Positions 34,933-44,147 are shown, numbered from the stretch's first letter. The stretch: DNA of 64,000 nt from Synechococcales cyanobacterium CNB (GCA_030263455.1 SZOZ01000012.1:88885-152884); one strand, 5' to 3'. Program-made: numbers and translations. The notes: generated by a model from the sequence alone, not told the origin.

Positions 34933-36441
34933 TCATGCCCCTGCCAGTCCAAGGTACCCGTGCGCGACCTGCCAGACCGGCCCGGCACCCATGACGACGA
35001 GCGTGTCGCCGGCGCGGCAGAGGTTTTCGAGTTGCTCGACGATCGCCTCGAAAGGGTAGAGGTGCATCGCCCGCACGCCGCGCTTCCGGAGGCGATCGAC
35101 CAAGTCCGCCGACGACACCTTCTGCTTCTCGATCTCGCTGTCGCGGACGAAGTAGATGTGCGGCACGATGACGGCGTCGGCCTGACCGAAGGCGGCAGCG
35201 AACTCCTCCAGCAGGAACCGTGTGCGCGAGTGCTGGTGGGGCTGGAAGACGCAGACCAGGCGGCCGCCGCGGTCCTGCGGGCGTTCGAAGTCTCGAAGAG
35301 CGCGGAGCGTCGCGTCGATCTCCGTCGGATGGTGCCCGTAATCGTCGTACACGCGTACCGTGCCCCCGGGGACAGCCCGCTCGCCCAGAAACTGCGTCCG
35401 CCGGTCCACGCCCCGGAAGGCGGCGAGCGACTCGGCGACGTGAGCCGCATCCGCACCGAGCGAGACCGCGAGAGCGCACGCCGTCGCGGCGTTCATCGCG
35501 TTGTGTGCGCCCGGCAGCGATGCACGCCACGAGGCGACCTCCGAACCCCGCCTCGTCAGCGTCACCTGCCGCGTCGGCGTGTCCAGCCAGACGACCCAGT
35601 CAGCCGCCGGGCTGAACCCGATCGTCTCTACCCGGCACTTCAGGCCCGCGGCAACCTGTCGGCGGTGCGCACCCTCGTCCGCGATCAGGAGCAACCCGCC
35701 CTGATCCGCGGGCGGGAGCAGCCTGGCGAACTCCGCGAAAGCCTGCACGACAGCATCCAGCGAGCCGTAGATGTCGAGGTGATCCGCCTCGACGGAACTG
35801 ATCGATGCAATGTTCGGACGCAGATTGTGGAACGAACGGTTGAACTCGCACGCCTCGGCGAGGAGCAACCCCGGACCTCCCGCGAGCGGCCCGCACGGAA
35901 TGGTCTGCGACCCGAGCCGGAAACCGACCGATCGGCCCGGAGGGGAAAGGCAACCGCCGCTAAGTTGAGAGCAGGTCGCCCCGACGATCACTGTGGGGTC
36001 CAGGCCCGCATCGGTCAGGGCTGCGCCGAGCATGGCGGTGGTCGTGCTTTTGCCGTGGGTGCCGGCCAGAGCGACGCCCGTTCTCCCCGCCATGCACCTG
36101 CCGAGGGCCTCGGCGTAGGTGGCGATCTCGACCCCGCGCCGCTGGGCTTCGAGCAGTTCAGGGTGCTCGGGCCGGATGGCGGCGGAGGCGATAACCAGGT
36201 CGCACGGGTCAGGCACCCGTCCCGAAGACTGCTCGAAGGAGACGGGCACGCCCTCGGCTGTGAGCGCAGCCGTGGCCTCGCCCGGCGCGGAGTCCGAACC
36301 GGCGACGATCGCCCCGCGAGAACGAAGCATCCGGGCGAGTCCGGACATGCCGCACCCGCCGATGCCGACCATGTAGACATGCCTGCCGGCGAGCGCGAAC
36401 GGCGCGGTCCTGGAAGCCTGCGCGGGTTTGGTCTGCCGCAT
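34933..36441 (-). CDS. murC: UDP-N-acetylmuramate--L-alanine ligase
   Basis: 502 residues. Mur ligase that adds L-Ala to UDP-MurNAc in the cytoplasm. Motifs: GIGGCGMSGLARML near the N-terminus (Rossmann-like), ATP site GTHGKSTTTAM, SSVEADHLD, the GAHNAMNA segment, DDYGHHPTEI and VFQPHQHSRT. The start is the ATG at 36441, 5 bases after a TACCCT box; a longer in-frame version to 36531 has no support. First gene of the murC-murB-ddl-ftsQ-like-membrane-protein run, divergent from a NUDIX gene. Confidence 0.96.
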   Translation of the reverse strand: MRQTKPAQASRTAPFALAGRHVYMVGIGGCGMSGLARMLRSRGAIVAGSDSAPGEATAALTAEGVPVSFEQSSGRVPDPCDLVIASAAIRPEHPELLEAQRRGVEIATYAEALGRCMAGRTGVALAGTHGKSTTTAMLGAALTDAGLDPTVIVGATCSQLSGGCLSPPGRSVGFRLGSQTIPCGPLAGGPGLLLAEACEFNRSFHNLRPNIASISSVEADHLDIYGSLDAVVQAFAEFARLLPPADQGGLLLIADEGAHRRQVAAGLKCRVETIGFSPAADWVVWLDTPTRQVTLTRRGSEVASWRASLPGAHNAMNAATACALAVSLGADAAHVAESLAAFRGVDRRTQFLGERAVPGGTVRVYDDYGHHPTEIDATLRALRDFERPQDRGGRLVCVFQPHQHSRTRFLLEEFAAAFGQADAVIVPHIYFVRDSEIEKQKVSSADLVDRLRKRGVRAMHLYPFEAIVEQLENLCRAGDTLVVMGAGPVWQVAHGYLGLAGA

Positions 36442-36446
36442 GGCAG

Positions 36447-36452
36447 AGGGTA
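36447..36452 (-). promoter_or_regulatory. -10-like TACCCT, leaderless arrangement before murC
   Basis: On the minus strand TACCCT ends 5 bases before the murC ATG at 36441. Confidence 0.35.
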
Positions 36453-36536
36453 TCGGTTCCGGGCGCGCGGCGGCGTGAACGGCGCGGAAAACCCGAGGTT
36501 GCAACGCCTCAAACCCGAACACCCGGCGCATCGGTC

Positions 36537-36542
36537 TATCCT
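36537..36542 (+). promoter_or_regulatory. -10-like TATCCT before the NUDIX gene
   Basis: TATCCT ends 5 bases before an in-frame GTG (36548) and 8 bases before the ATG (36551), leaving no room for a ribosome-binding site. Confidence 0.4.
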
Positions 36543-36550
36543 CGCGTGTG

Positions 36551-37087
36551 ATGAACGGACCCCGGCCGGAGCTCCCCTACCGCCTCGCGTGCCTCTGCGA
36601 TATCCGCGATGAGTCCGGGCGAGTGCTCCTGCTGCACCGGGCCAAGCCCCCGAACGAGGGGCTGTGCTCGCCGATCGGCGGCAAACTCGACATGGCGTCA
36701 GGCGAGTCACCAGCCGAGTGCGCCCAGAGGGAGATTGCCGAGGAGGCCGGGGTCATCGTGCCGTTGGACCGCCTGCGCCTCGTCGGGCTGATCAGCGAGA
36801 CCGGATATGAGGGGAACGGGCACTGGCTGCTGTTCTATTTCCGCGTGCTGGGCGCGATCCGGGTACGGACGGGACGGATGGACGAGGGGATGCTGGAATG
36901 GCACGACCCGGCGTCGCTCGGCGGGCTTCCGCTGCCGGAGACAGATCGGCGGATCATCTGGCCGTTGGTGGAGAGGATTGAGCCTGCGCTGCCGGGCGGA
37001 GAGCCGGGGTTCTTTTCCGTCCACATCGACTGCACCGGGCCTGAGATGACCTGGCGTGTCGAGCAGGTGATCCCGGGGCCGAGGTGA
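36551..37087 (+). CDS. NUDIX hydrolase
   Basis: 178 residues. Hydrolyses nucleoside diphosphate-linked compounds; the exact substrate is unknown. The NUDIX box is GGKLDMASGE followed by seven residues and REIAEEAG, with two extra residues between the first Gly and the Glu compared with the usual spacing. The LVGLISETGYEGNGHWLLFYF segment that follows resembles MutT/8-oxo-dGTPase-like members. The start could be the GTG at 36548 or the ATG at 36551; neither has a Shine-Dalgarno, and a TATCCT box lies immediately upstream. Divergent from murC. Confidence 0.88.
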   Translation: MNGPRPELPYRLACLCDIRDESGRVLLLHRAKPPNEGLCSPIGGKLDMASGESPAECAQREIAEEAGVIVPLDRLRLVGLISETGYEGNGHWLLFYFRVLGAIRVRTGRMDEGMLEWHDPASLGGLPLPETDRRIIWPLVERIEPALPGGEPGFFSVHIDCTGPEMTWRVEQVIPGPR

Positions 37088-37111
37088 TTTCGAGGGACCG
37101 GCGGGCGTTCG

Positions 37112-37117
37112 TATACT
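37112..37117 (+). promoter_or_regulatory. -10-like TATACT, leaderless arrangement before the NfeD operon
   Basis: TATACT ends 7 bases before the ATG at 37125. A weak -35 (TTCGAG) lies 17 bases upstream of it. Confidence 0.5.
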
Positions 37118-37124
37118 TGTGGCG

Positions 37125-38960
37125 ATGAAACGAGCCGATCGGTTGGGTTGGCCGGGCAGCAGGACGCTGGACTCCGTGCGTCGGCTTGTGGGCATCGTCT
37201 GCGTCGGCGTGCTGTTGGCCTCTTCCTTCGCGGGGTGGTCGCAGCCGGGGCAGTCCGCGACCGTTCCCGCCGGGCGACAGGCCGACAATGTCGCCATCAT
37301 CACCATCGAGGGCGATATCAACTCGGTGACGGCGTTCAGTTTCACGCGACGGCTGCGCCTGGCGGAGCAGGGCGGAGCGGACGCGATCGTGGTCGAGTTG
37401 AACACGCCGGGAGGCGAGGTCGGGGCCGTGCTCGAAATCTGCGACGCGATCCGCAGCTCCAACGTGCCCAACATCGTCGCGTGGATTCATCCGAACGCGT
37501 ACTCGGGCGGAGCGATCATCGCGCTGGCGTGCCGGCAGATTCTCGTCTCCGACCCCGCGACGATGGGCGATGCCCTGCCCGTGGCGGCGTCGTTCGGCTT
37601 TCTGAACGCCCTGCCCGAAGCGGAACGCCAGAAGGTGCTCGCCCCTCTGATCGCGGAAGTGGTGAACCTCGCGCGACTCCGCGGATGGGACGAGTTCCTC
37701 GTGCAGGCGATCGTCAGTCGGCACGTCGAGTTGTGGTGGGTGCGCGACAGGCAGACGGGCGAGCGGATGGCGATCAACGAAGCCGAGTACCGGCGGCTCT
37801 TCGAGGGCGAGCCAATGCGCGATCGGCCACGGCTCGTGTCGGCGTCGGCGGGCGGGGCGCCACCTCCACCCGAGGCGGCTCCGTCACCCGCGGTCCCGCC
37901 GAGCGAGGGCTACGTCCCTGCTTCGCCGTACCTTCAGGAACTGGCGGCGGACATCTCCGGCGGCGTGTTCGAGCGGGCGACGAGGCCCGTCATCACGAAC
38001 GCGGACCGGGGCCGGTTCGAGCTGCTCGACTACATCTGCACCGGCGAGGGGCCGATCGTGCTCAAAGAGCGCGACCTGGCCTACTTCGGGCTGGCGGCGA
38101 ACGTGGACCAGACGACCGGCGCGCTCACGGCCTTCAACTCCGACGAGGACGTCAGGGCGTGGTTCGGCGCGAAGAACATCCGCCGACTCGACGCATCGTG
38201 GTCGGAGGCGATGGTCAAGTTTCTGACGAACATGATCGTGCGCGGCGTGCTGATCGTGGTCTTCGTGCTCGCCCTCTTCATCGCCATGACGCACCCGGGA
38301 CTTCTGGTGCCCGAGGGCGTGGCCATGCTCGCACTCGTCGCCCTGCTCGCACCGCCGTTCCTGATCGGCATGGCAAACTGGTGGGAAATCGCCGCGATCC
38401 TCGTCGGCATTGGGCTGATCATCCTGGAAATCTTCGTCTTCCCCGGCTTCGGGGTGCCCGGTGTGCTCGGGCTGCTGCTCCTCTTCGGCGGCCTCCTCGG
38501 AACTTTCGTCGAGGACACGCCCGGCGGGCTGTTCCCCGACAGCCCGAAGGCCCAGTCCGACATGCTGTACGCCGTCCTGACGATCGTGCTTGCGGTTACG
38601 ACCTCGGGCATCGGGGTGTACTTCCTCTCGAAGCACTTCGGCTCACTGCCGATCGTGAGCGGGCTGGTGCTGCGCGATACGATCGGTAAGCCGGCCGACG
38701 ACACGGACGACGAGTTCCTGGCCGCGCTGGGCGACCCGGACGACGTCGGCGTGGCGCTCGGCGACGAGGCGACGACGGTGACCCCTCTGCGCCCGGCGGG
38801 GCGCGTCGAGATCAACGGTCGACTCGTGGACGTTGTCGCCGAGATGGGGTACATCCCCGAAGGCCGGCGCGTGCGGGTCGTGAGCGTGGGGAAGTTCCGA
38901 GTCGGCGTCGAGGAGGTCACGGACGGACCCGTGACCGGGCAGGAAGGAGGGCGGGCGTGA
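37125..38960 (+). CDS. NfeD-like membrane-bound serine protease
   Basis: 611 residues. The signal or membrane anchor is about 18-40. The ClpP-like protease domain runs to about residue 240: INSVTAFSFTRRL, LNTPGGEV, and catalytic Ser127 in NAYSGGAIIALA; the region ATMGDALPV fits the position of the catalytic Lys motif, though the Lys itself is not obvious there. Residues about 360-480 hold several membrane segments, and a C-terminal OB-like NfeD domain ends the protein (GRVEINGRLVDVVAEMGYIP). The next two genes (short NfeD and FloA) are the classical partners in membrane-domain organisation. The start is the ATG after the TATACT box. Confidence 0.9.
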   Translation: MKRADRLGWPGSRTLDSVRRLVGIVCVGVLLASSFAGWSQPGQSATVPAGRQADNVAIITIEGDINSVTAFSFTRRLRLAEQGGADAIVVELNTPGGEVGAVLEICDAIRSSNVPNIVAWIHPNAYSGGAIIALACRQILVSDPATMGDALPVAASFGFLNALPEAERQKVLAPLIAEVVNLARLRGWDEFLVQAIVSRHVELWWVRDRQTGERMAINEAEYRRLFEGEPMRDRPRLVSASAGGAPPPPEAAPSPAVPPSEGYVPASPYLQELAADISGGVFERATRPVITNADRGRFELLDYICTGEGPIVLKERDLAYFGLAANVDQTTGALTAFNSDEDVRAWFGAKNIRRLDASWSEAMVKFLTNMIVRGVLIVVFVLALFIAMTHPGLLVPEGVAMLALVALLAPPFLIGMANWWEIAAILVGIGLIILEIFVFPGFGVPGVLGLLLLFGGLLGTFVEDTPGGLFPDSPKAQSDMLYAVLTIVLAVTTSGIGVYFLSKHFGSLPIVSGLVLRDTIGKPADDTDDEFLAALGDPDDVGVALGDEATTVTPLRPAGRVEINGRLVDVVAEMGYIPEGRRVRVVSVGKFRVGVEEVTDGPVTGQEGGRA

Positions 38961-39463
38961 GCGAAGAAGGGCTGCTGCTGCTCGGGCTTGGGTTGATCGC
39001 GGCCAGCCTGCTGCTGATGGTGGTCGAGGTCTTCGTGCCATCGGGGGGATTGATCGCCATCACGGCGGGTATCGCCGCGCTGGTGGGTGTGATCAGCTTG
39101 TTCCGCTACGACTCGTGGTGGGGCCTGATGGGTCTGATCGCGCTGATGGTGATCGGCCCGGCCGCGCTGGGCTTCGCGCTGAAAGTGTGGCCGAACACGC
39201 CGCTGGGCAGGCGGATGTTGTTGGGCGACATGACCGAGGAGCAGATTGAAGCGGAGCGGCTGAAGGAACGGACCGAGCGCGATGCGCTGCACGCCCTGGT
39301 CGGGGCCGAGGGTGTGGCCATGACGGACCTGCGACCGGTCGGCGCAGTCCGGATCGACGGGACGCGGTACGACGCGCTGGCCGAAGTCGGCGTGATCGCC
39401 GCCGGCACGAAGGTCCGGGTGACAAAGGTGGAGTTCAACCAGATCAAAGTCCGGGAGGCCTGA
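38957..39463 (+). CDS. Short NfeD-family membrane protein
   Basis: 168 residues: two to three membrane segments in the first 80 residues ([21 protein letters not shown], then two further), and a C-terminal OB-fold ([28 protein letters not shown]) typical of NfeD C-terminal domains. The GTG start overlaps the stop of the upstream protease gene (GTGA), so the two are coupled. It is followed by the flotillin-like gene after 82 bases. Confidence 0.88.
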   Translation: MSEEGLLLLGLGLIAASLLLMVVEVFVPSGGLIAITAGIAALVGVISLFRYDSWWGLMGLIALMVIGPAALGFALKVWPNTPLGRRMLLGDMTEEQIEAERLKERTERDALHALVGAEGVAMTDLRPVGAVRIDGTRYDALAEVGVIAAGTKVRVTKVEFNQIKVREA

Positions 39464-39492
39464 GCGCTCCACGCGTGGCGGCTCCGGAGCGG

Positions 39493-39498
39493 TATACT
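39493..39498 (+). promoter_or_regulatory. -10-like TATACT upstream of floA
   Basis: TATACT, five of six matches to the consensus, lies 47 bases before the floA ATG. No clear -35 hexamer. It may give floA its own transcript in addition to the operon one. Confidence 0.35.
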
Positions 39499-39545
39499 GC
39501 CCGGCCCGCGTGCGATCCTCGCCGCGGGAGCAGGGAAGGCATGAC

Positions 39546-40676
39546 ATGACGAACGCAGGACTTCAACTCTCGGCACGATTCCTCGCGGCAGCAGGTGCGA
39601 TGGCGGTTCCTGCCGCGGGCGCGCTCGCACAGGCGGGCGCAGGCGCAGGCGGCGGTGGCGGGATCCCGAGATCCGTACTCCTGATCATCGCGGTTGTTGT
39701 CTTCCTGTTCATCATCGTGCTGCTGTTCGTCGTCGGGCAGTTCATCAATCTCTACATCCAGGCGCTGCTCTCCAACGCCCGCGTCGGCATCCTCGAACTG
39801 GTCGGGATGCGGCTGCGCAAGGTGGACATCCGGGTGATCGTGCTGAGCCGAATCCGCGCGAAGAAAGCGGGCATCGACGTAACGACGAACCAGCTGGAAA
39901 CACACTATCTCGCCGGCGGCCGGGTGCAGAACGTGGTCTCCGCCCTCATCGCGGCCAACAGCGCCCGCATCGAACTGCCGTGGAACGTCGGGACGGCGAT
40001 CGACCTCGCGGGGCGCGACATCTTCGACGCGGTGAACACCAGCGTGAACCCGAAGGTCATCGACTGCCCGAACCCGGCACAGGGCCGCACGACGATCGAC
40101 GCCGTGGCGAAGGACGGCATCCAGTTGAAGGCCCGCGCCCGTGTGACGGTGCGGACGAATCTGCCGAGACTGGTCGGCGGCGCGACTGAGGAGACGATCA
40201 TCGCCCGAGTGGGTGAGGGCATCGTGTCCGCGATCGGTTCCGCAGATTCGCACAAGCAGGTGCTGGAGAATCCCGATCGTATCTCGAAGGCCGTGATGGC
40301 CCGCGGCCTGGACGCGGGGACGGCATTCGAGATCCTGTCGATCGACATCGCGGACGTGGACGTGGGCGAGAACATCGGCGCGAAACTGCAGGCTGACCAG
40401 GCGGAGGCGGACAAGCGCCGCTTTCAGGCCGAGGCCGAGAAGCGGCGCGCGATGGCGGTCGCGCAGGAGCAGGAGTTCAAGGCCGAGGTGCAGAAGAACC
40501 GCGCGCTCGTCGTGCTGGCCGAGGCGGAGGTGCCCAAGGCCATCGCGGACGCATTCCGCCGCGGCAACCTCGGCGTGATGGACTACTACCGCCTGCGCAA
40601 CATCCAGGCCGATACCAGCATGAGGTCGTCCATCGCCGGTGAGGCGCCGGAAGGCCAGAAGCCTCGCGAAGGCTGA
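39546..40676 (+). CDS. floA: Flotillin-like protein FloA
   Basis: 376 residues. Membrane scaffold for functional membrane microdomains. An N-terminal signal-like stretch is followed by a membrane segment (about 42-68) and the SPFH-like domain with the conserved [23 protein letters not shown] region, [17 protein letters not shown], the [15 protein letters not shown] segment and [25 protein letters not shown] coiled coil rich in Ala/Glu/Lys/Arg follows (about 285-330). The start is the ATG after GGGAAGGCATGAC. It lies downstream of two NfeD genes, the usual partner arrangement. Confidence 0.93.
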   Translation: MTNAGLQLSARFLAAAGAMAVPAAGALAQAGAGAGGGGGIPRSVLLIIAVVVFLFIIVLLFVVGQFINLYIQALLSNARVGILELVGMRLRKVDIRVIVLSRIRAKKAGIDVTTNQLETHYLAGGRVQNVVSALIAANSARIELPWNVGTAIDLAGRDIFDAVNTSVNPKVIDCPNPAQGRTTIDAVAKDGIQLKARARVTVRTNLPRLVGGATEETIIARVGEGIVSAIGSADSHKQVLENPDRISKAVMARGLDAGTAFEILSIDIADVDVGENIGAKLQADQAEADKRRFQAEAEKRRAMAVAQEQEFKAEVQKNRALVVLAEAEVPKAIADAFRRGNLGVMDYYRLRNIQADTSMRSSIAGEAPEGQKPREG

Positions 40677-40757
40677 CGCAGCGCGACAGCGGACAGCCGA
40701 CAATAGACAGTGGGCATCAAAACACATGCAGCACTCGCGCGAGCGATGTGCCGGGCT

Positions 40758-41345
40758 TCACCGGTCCACTGTCCGCAGGGCGCGCCCCGCCAGCACTTCC
40801 AGCCTGTGCCGCCGGTACGCCTCGTTCGTCCAGATGCTGGCCTCCACACTCGCGGCCTCCGAGCCGGTGGAGTCGGCCCCGCGTGGAACCGGCCTTGCAT
40901 CAGCCCGCCGGTCAAGCGAGAGATCGAGCCGAGGGGCCGCGCTGAAGGTCGTGGGCACGCGGCCGACGACATCCTCCGGCACGATGCTGCCGATGTGGAA
41001 GGTCGTGCCGGGTGGGAGATCGGCTCTCATGCCCCATGGCGTGGTGGTGTAGACAGAGCGGGGAAAGACCGCCGCGACACCGCCGTGGATGCGCATGAAG
41101 AGATTCGGACGGTTGGGAACCTGGTAGACCTCCTCGAAAGAGGACGGCCTGAGAAGGTCGATGGGCAGAAGCCGCATGCTGACGCCCAGCGGCCCGACGT
41201 CGCCGACGGTGGGGTCGATGCGGACGAGCGATTCGGCGTGAAGATCGCCGAGATTGGTGGAGTGAACGGCCTGTGCGGCGGCGGGTGAGACCGCGAGTAG
41301 ACCCGAAAGAGTCAGACAGCCGGTGATATTTCTCGGAAGGGACAT
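40758..41345 (-). CDS. Secreted protein, unknown function
   Basis: 195 residues with a signal peptide (about 1-25, ending SPAAAQA). The mature part has the segment NRPNLFMRIHGGVAAVFPRSVY and a PPGTTFHIGSIVP stretch; no family recognised. No Cys pair and no membrane segment. Convergent with floA and 97 bases downstream of the TonB-like gene, so possibly in its transcript. Confidence 0.6.
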   Translation of the reverse strand: MSLPRNITGCLTLSGLLAVSPAAAQAVHSTNLGDLHAESLVRIDPTVGDVGPLGVSMRLLPIDLLRPSSFEEVYQVPNRPNLFMRIHGGVAAVFPRSVYTTTPWGMRADLPPGTTFHIGSIVPEDVVGRVPTTFSAAPRLDLSLDRRADARPVPRGADSTGSEAASVEASIWTNEAYRRHRLEVLAGRALRTVDR

Positions 41346-41442
41346 GGGCTACGGATAAGTATCGGCCGCTCGGGGTTGGAGTTCGAGGCTGAGGGGGAGA
41401 GAGACAGGAGTTCGCCAGCAAGGCTCTGCACGACGGACGGGG

Positions 41443-42459
41443 TTAACGCCGCGTCCCGAGGACAAGCCGGAACTCGAGCGTGACGCCGGCGTCCTTGTCG
41501 CCCGCCGGCAGTAGGTCGAGGGCTTTACCCTTGGCGCGCCAACGGTAGATCGCATCGAGGAGCGGGCCATCCACATCGGCGTAGCCCGTGTTCTTGCCCG
41601 GCAGGAACTCGGCTCGCGCGACCTTGCCGTCCTTCGCGAAGGTGACTCGCACGACCGGGTTGCGCGGCAGGGCGGTCATCCGGGTGACCAGGGTCCAGCG
41701 TGGGCGGACCGTCTCGATGTCCAACCCCTCCGCAGCCACAGGCTGGCCCGGCGATACCTCGACCGGAGGCCGGATCGAGGTAGCGGGCGATTCTTTCGTC
41801 GATTCGATCGACGGCTCGACACCCGGCGTCTGGGCGGGCGGAGGAGACTGTGCCGTAGGGTGCGCCTGCGGCGTCGGCTCCGCCTGTGGCTCAGGCTTCG
41901 CGGGGAGCGGCACCTCCCGCAAAGCCCCTGCGGACTCGGCGGGTGGAACCGGCGGACCGATGATCGGCGCCGGCACGACACGCTCCCCCGCCGCCACAGT
42001 CGCGTCAGATTCTTCAGCCCGCCGATCGGACGCGACGACCGGCGACGCGTTGGCCGGCGCTGGGGCTGGAGACTCGGCGTCGGCGTGCGTCTCCGAGGGC
42101 GGTGGCACGGCGGCAGTTGTCGCCGGTTTCGGTGCTGTCTCGGGATCGACGGGCACGCCAGGTGTCTGGGGGTTCAATGCGGCCTGATCGACCGTCGAGA
42201 GCACGGCCTCGTGTGGCGTCGGCTGCTCAAACCCGAGCCAGTTGATCGTCACCTCCTTCGACCGCTCGATCCCCGGCCGCACCCGGGGAGGCTCAGGCTG
42301 AACGGGTATCGGCAGGTCCGCCGACTGTAGCTCGGGGCCGGGCGAGGCCCAGAAGCCCGGCACGTTGATCGCCAGCGCCATCGCCGCGGCGACGTGGAGC
42401 AGCAGGCTGACCCCCGCGCCGGCGACGAGAGGACGGTTTGGAGCAAGCGGGCGGGTCAT
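41443..42459 (-). CDS. TonB-like energy-transducer protein
   Basis: 338 residues. One membrane segment near the N-terminus (about residues 15-35, VAGAGVSLLLHVAAAMALAI), a long Pro/Ala/Glu-rich periplasmic linker (about 45-240), and a C-terminal domain with VRVTFAKDGKVARAEFLPG and a final Tyr/Arg-rich helix, as in TonB-family C-terminal domains. An ExbD/TolR protein is encoded 1.3 kb away on the same strand, but no ExbB/TolQ is in the window. It is divergent from the TlpA-like gene; the 112-base gap holds no strong promoter. The start is set at the ATG 42459; an upstream frame extension is not supported. Confidence 0.78.
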   Translation of the reverse strand: MTRPLAPNRPLVAGAGVSLLLHVAAAMALAINVPGFWASPGPELQSADLPIPVQPEPPRVRPGIERSKEVTINWLGFEQPTPHEAVLSTVDQAALNPQTPGVPVDPETAPKPATTAAVPPPSETHADAESPAPAPANASPVVASDRRAEESDATVAAGERVVPAPIIGPPVPPAESAGALREVPLPAKPEPQAEPTPQAHPTAQSPPPAQTPGVEPSIESTKESPATSIRPPVEVSPGQPVAAEGLDIETVRPRWTLVTRMTALPRNPVVRVTFAKDGKVARAEFLPGKNTGYADVDGPLLDAIYRWRAKGKALDLLPAGDKDAGVTLEFRLVLGTRR

Positions 42460-42571
42460 ACGGCGGCGCGACACGGGGACGTGGGAACCTGCGAAGATCT
42501 TGCGGCGTCCGGACCCGTATCGTTGTAGAACTGTATGCCGCGGCGCGGATGAGCCGTGAAGGGAGGAAGCC

Positions 42572-43690
42572 ATGCCCGGGATTCTTACGGGATCCGCACT
42601 GGCCCTGCTGCTCTCCGTCGCGACGATCGCTGACGCGCAGCCCGAGTCTGCCCCGCAACCGCAGCCGCCTCGGCTCATCATCGGTGACCCCGCCCCGGAG
42701 TTGCGGATCGCGGAGTGGGTGCGCGGCGACCCGGTCGAGAAGTTCGAGGTGGGGCGAGCCTACGCGGTTGAGTTCTGGGCGACGTGGTGCGGGCCGTGCA
42801 TTGCCAACTTCCCCCACCTCTCCGCCGTGCAGGAAAAGCACAAGGACCGGCTGACCGTCATCGGCGTGACGAGCGAGGACCGCGCGGGCAACACCCTGGA
42901 AGCCGTGCGCGCGATGGCCGAGAAGCAGAAGGACCGCATGCGCTATGCCGTCGCGTGGGACGAAGGCCGGAAGACGACCGATGCCTACATGACGGCCGCA
43001 GGGCAGCAGGGCATTCCCTGCGCGTTCGTCATCGACGGCGAGGGAAGGATCGCGTGGATCGGGCACCCGGCAGACGGTGCATTCGAGAAGACGATCGCGG
43101 CGATCATCGACGGGACGTTCGACGCGGCCGCAGCCCGTGCGGAGGCGGCGAAGAACGCCAACCGAGCCGCGCTCTCGGCCGAGATCGAACGCAAGGCCTC
43201 TCCGCTGGTCGCCCGGCTCCGCAAGGCGTGGAACGAGCGAAGACACGACGACGCCCTGGCACTCGCCGACGAGATCGTCGCCCTCGACGCAGACCTGATG
43301 TCCCACGTCGCCATCTGGAAGTTCCGCGCCCTGTTGGCCGAGTTGAACAGGCCCGAGCCGGCGTTCAGGTACGCGCGTGAGCTGCTCGAAGGGGCGTATA
43401 GCGACAACGCGCCGGTGCTGGCACGGATGGCTTATTCGATCGCCGACACGCCGGGCCTTGCCGAACGAGACCTCGACCTTGCCCTGAAGCTGGCCGAGCG
43501 GGCCGTCGAACTCACGAAGGAGCGGGACGCAGTCATGCTCGACACGCTGGGGCTGGTGCTGCAGCAACGCGGCGAGCTCGAACGGGCTGTGACGGTGCAG
43601 CGCAAGGCCGTCGAGATGGCAGACACCCCGCAGATGCGAGAGCGGCTGATCCTGACGCTCGAGTTGTACGTGGCGGAACTGGGCGGGTGA
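42572..43690 (+). CDS. TlpA/ResA-like thioredoxin-fold protein with helical repeat tail
   Basis: 372 residues. The signal peptide is about 1-22. A thioredoxin-like domain (about 35-180) has the redox motif WCGPC (Cys73, Cys76) after VEFWAT, and a cis-Pro-containing GIPCAFVID segment, so it is likely a periplasmic thiol-disulfide oxidoreductase. The C-terminal 150 residues are helical and repeat-like (WNERRHDDALALADEIV, DLALKLAERAVEL, GELERAVTVQRKAVEM), consistent with TPR units. The start is the ATG at 42572 with GGGAGGAAGCC upstream. Convergent with the exbD gene. Confidence 0.87.
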   Translation: MPGILTGSALALLLSVATIADAQPESAPQPQPPRLIIGDPAPELRIAEWVRGDPVEKFEVGRAYAVEFWATWCGPCIANFPHLSAVQEKHKDRLTVIGVTSEDRAGNTLEAVRAMAEKQKDRMRYAVAWDEGRKTTDAYMTAAGQQGIPCAFVIDGEGRIAWIGHPADGAFEKTIAAIIDGTFDAAAARAEAAKNANRAALSAEIERKASPLVARLRKAWNERRHDDALALADEIVALDADLMSHVAIWKFRALLAELNRPEPAFRYARELLEGAYSDNAPVLARMAYSIADTPGLAERDLDLALKLAERAVELTKERDAVMLDTLGLVLQQRGELERAVTVQRKAVEMADTPQMRERLILTLELYVAELGG

Positions 43691-43721
43691 GTGTGATTGC
43701 GAAGACCGGAGAAGAGTTCCT

Positions 43722-44147
43722 TCACGGTCGCGGCTCGTCACCGGCGTCCGGCGTGCCCAGCAGCTGAAACTCCCCCAGGCCCTCGGCGGCGAGCAGGTCA
43801 ATGAGCGCGAGCACGTCACCCGTTCTCCCCCCCTCGTCAGCAGCGACGAAGAGTTTCGCTGCGGGAGATTCCGCCTTGAGATCGCGCACCCTGGCAGCGA
43901 CGCCGTCGCGCGGCATCTCCTCGCCGTTGACGAACAGCCGCCCCTCGCGGTCCAGGGTGATCGTGATGGCGACGCCGCGCTCGGCGGGCGTGCCCGCGCT
44001 CAGCTTCGGGAGCCGAACGTCGAGGATGTCCGCCCTCACCATCACGACCAGCACGAAGATGAAGTAGATGAGGAGCAGGAAGATGACGTCGATGAGCGGC
44101 GTCATCTCGAAACGGACGTCAAGGCTGGATCTGCGGAGGTGGCGCAT
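43722..44147 (-). CDS. ExbD/TolR-family biopolymer transport protein
   Basis: 141 residues, the usual length. The N-terminus DVRFEMTPLIDVIFLLLIYFIFV contains the single membrane helix with the conserved Asp (PLIDV), used for proton-driven energy transfer with ExbB/TolQ and TonB/TolA. The periplasmic domain has ITITLDREGRLFVNGEEMPRD and the end of the ExbD fold. An ExbB/TolQ partner is not in the window; a TonB-like gene lies 1.3 kb away. The start at 44147 is preferred because the protein then opens with MRHLRRS as in family members; no Shine-Dalgarno is clear. Confidence 0.9.
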   Translation of the reverse strand: MRHLRRSSLDVRFEMTPLIDVIFLLLIYFIFVLVVMVRADILDVRLPKLSAGTPAERGVAITITLDREGRLFVNGEEMPRDGVAARVRDLKAESPAAKLFVAADEGGRTGDVLALIDLLAAEGLGEFQLLGTPDAGDEPRP

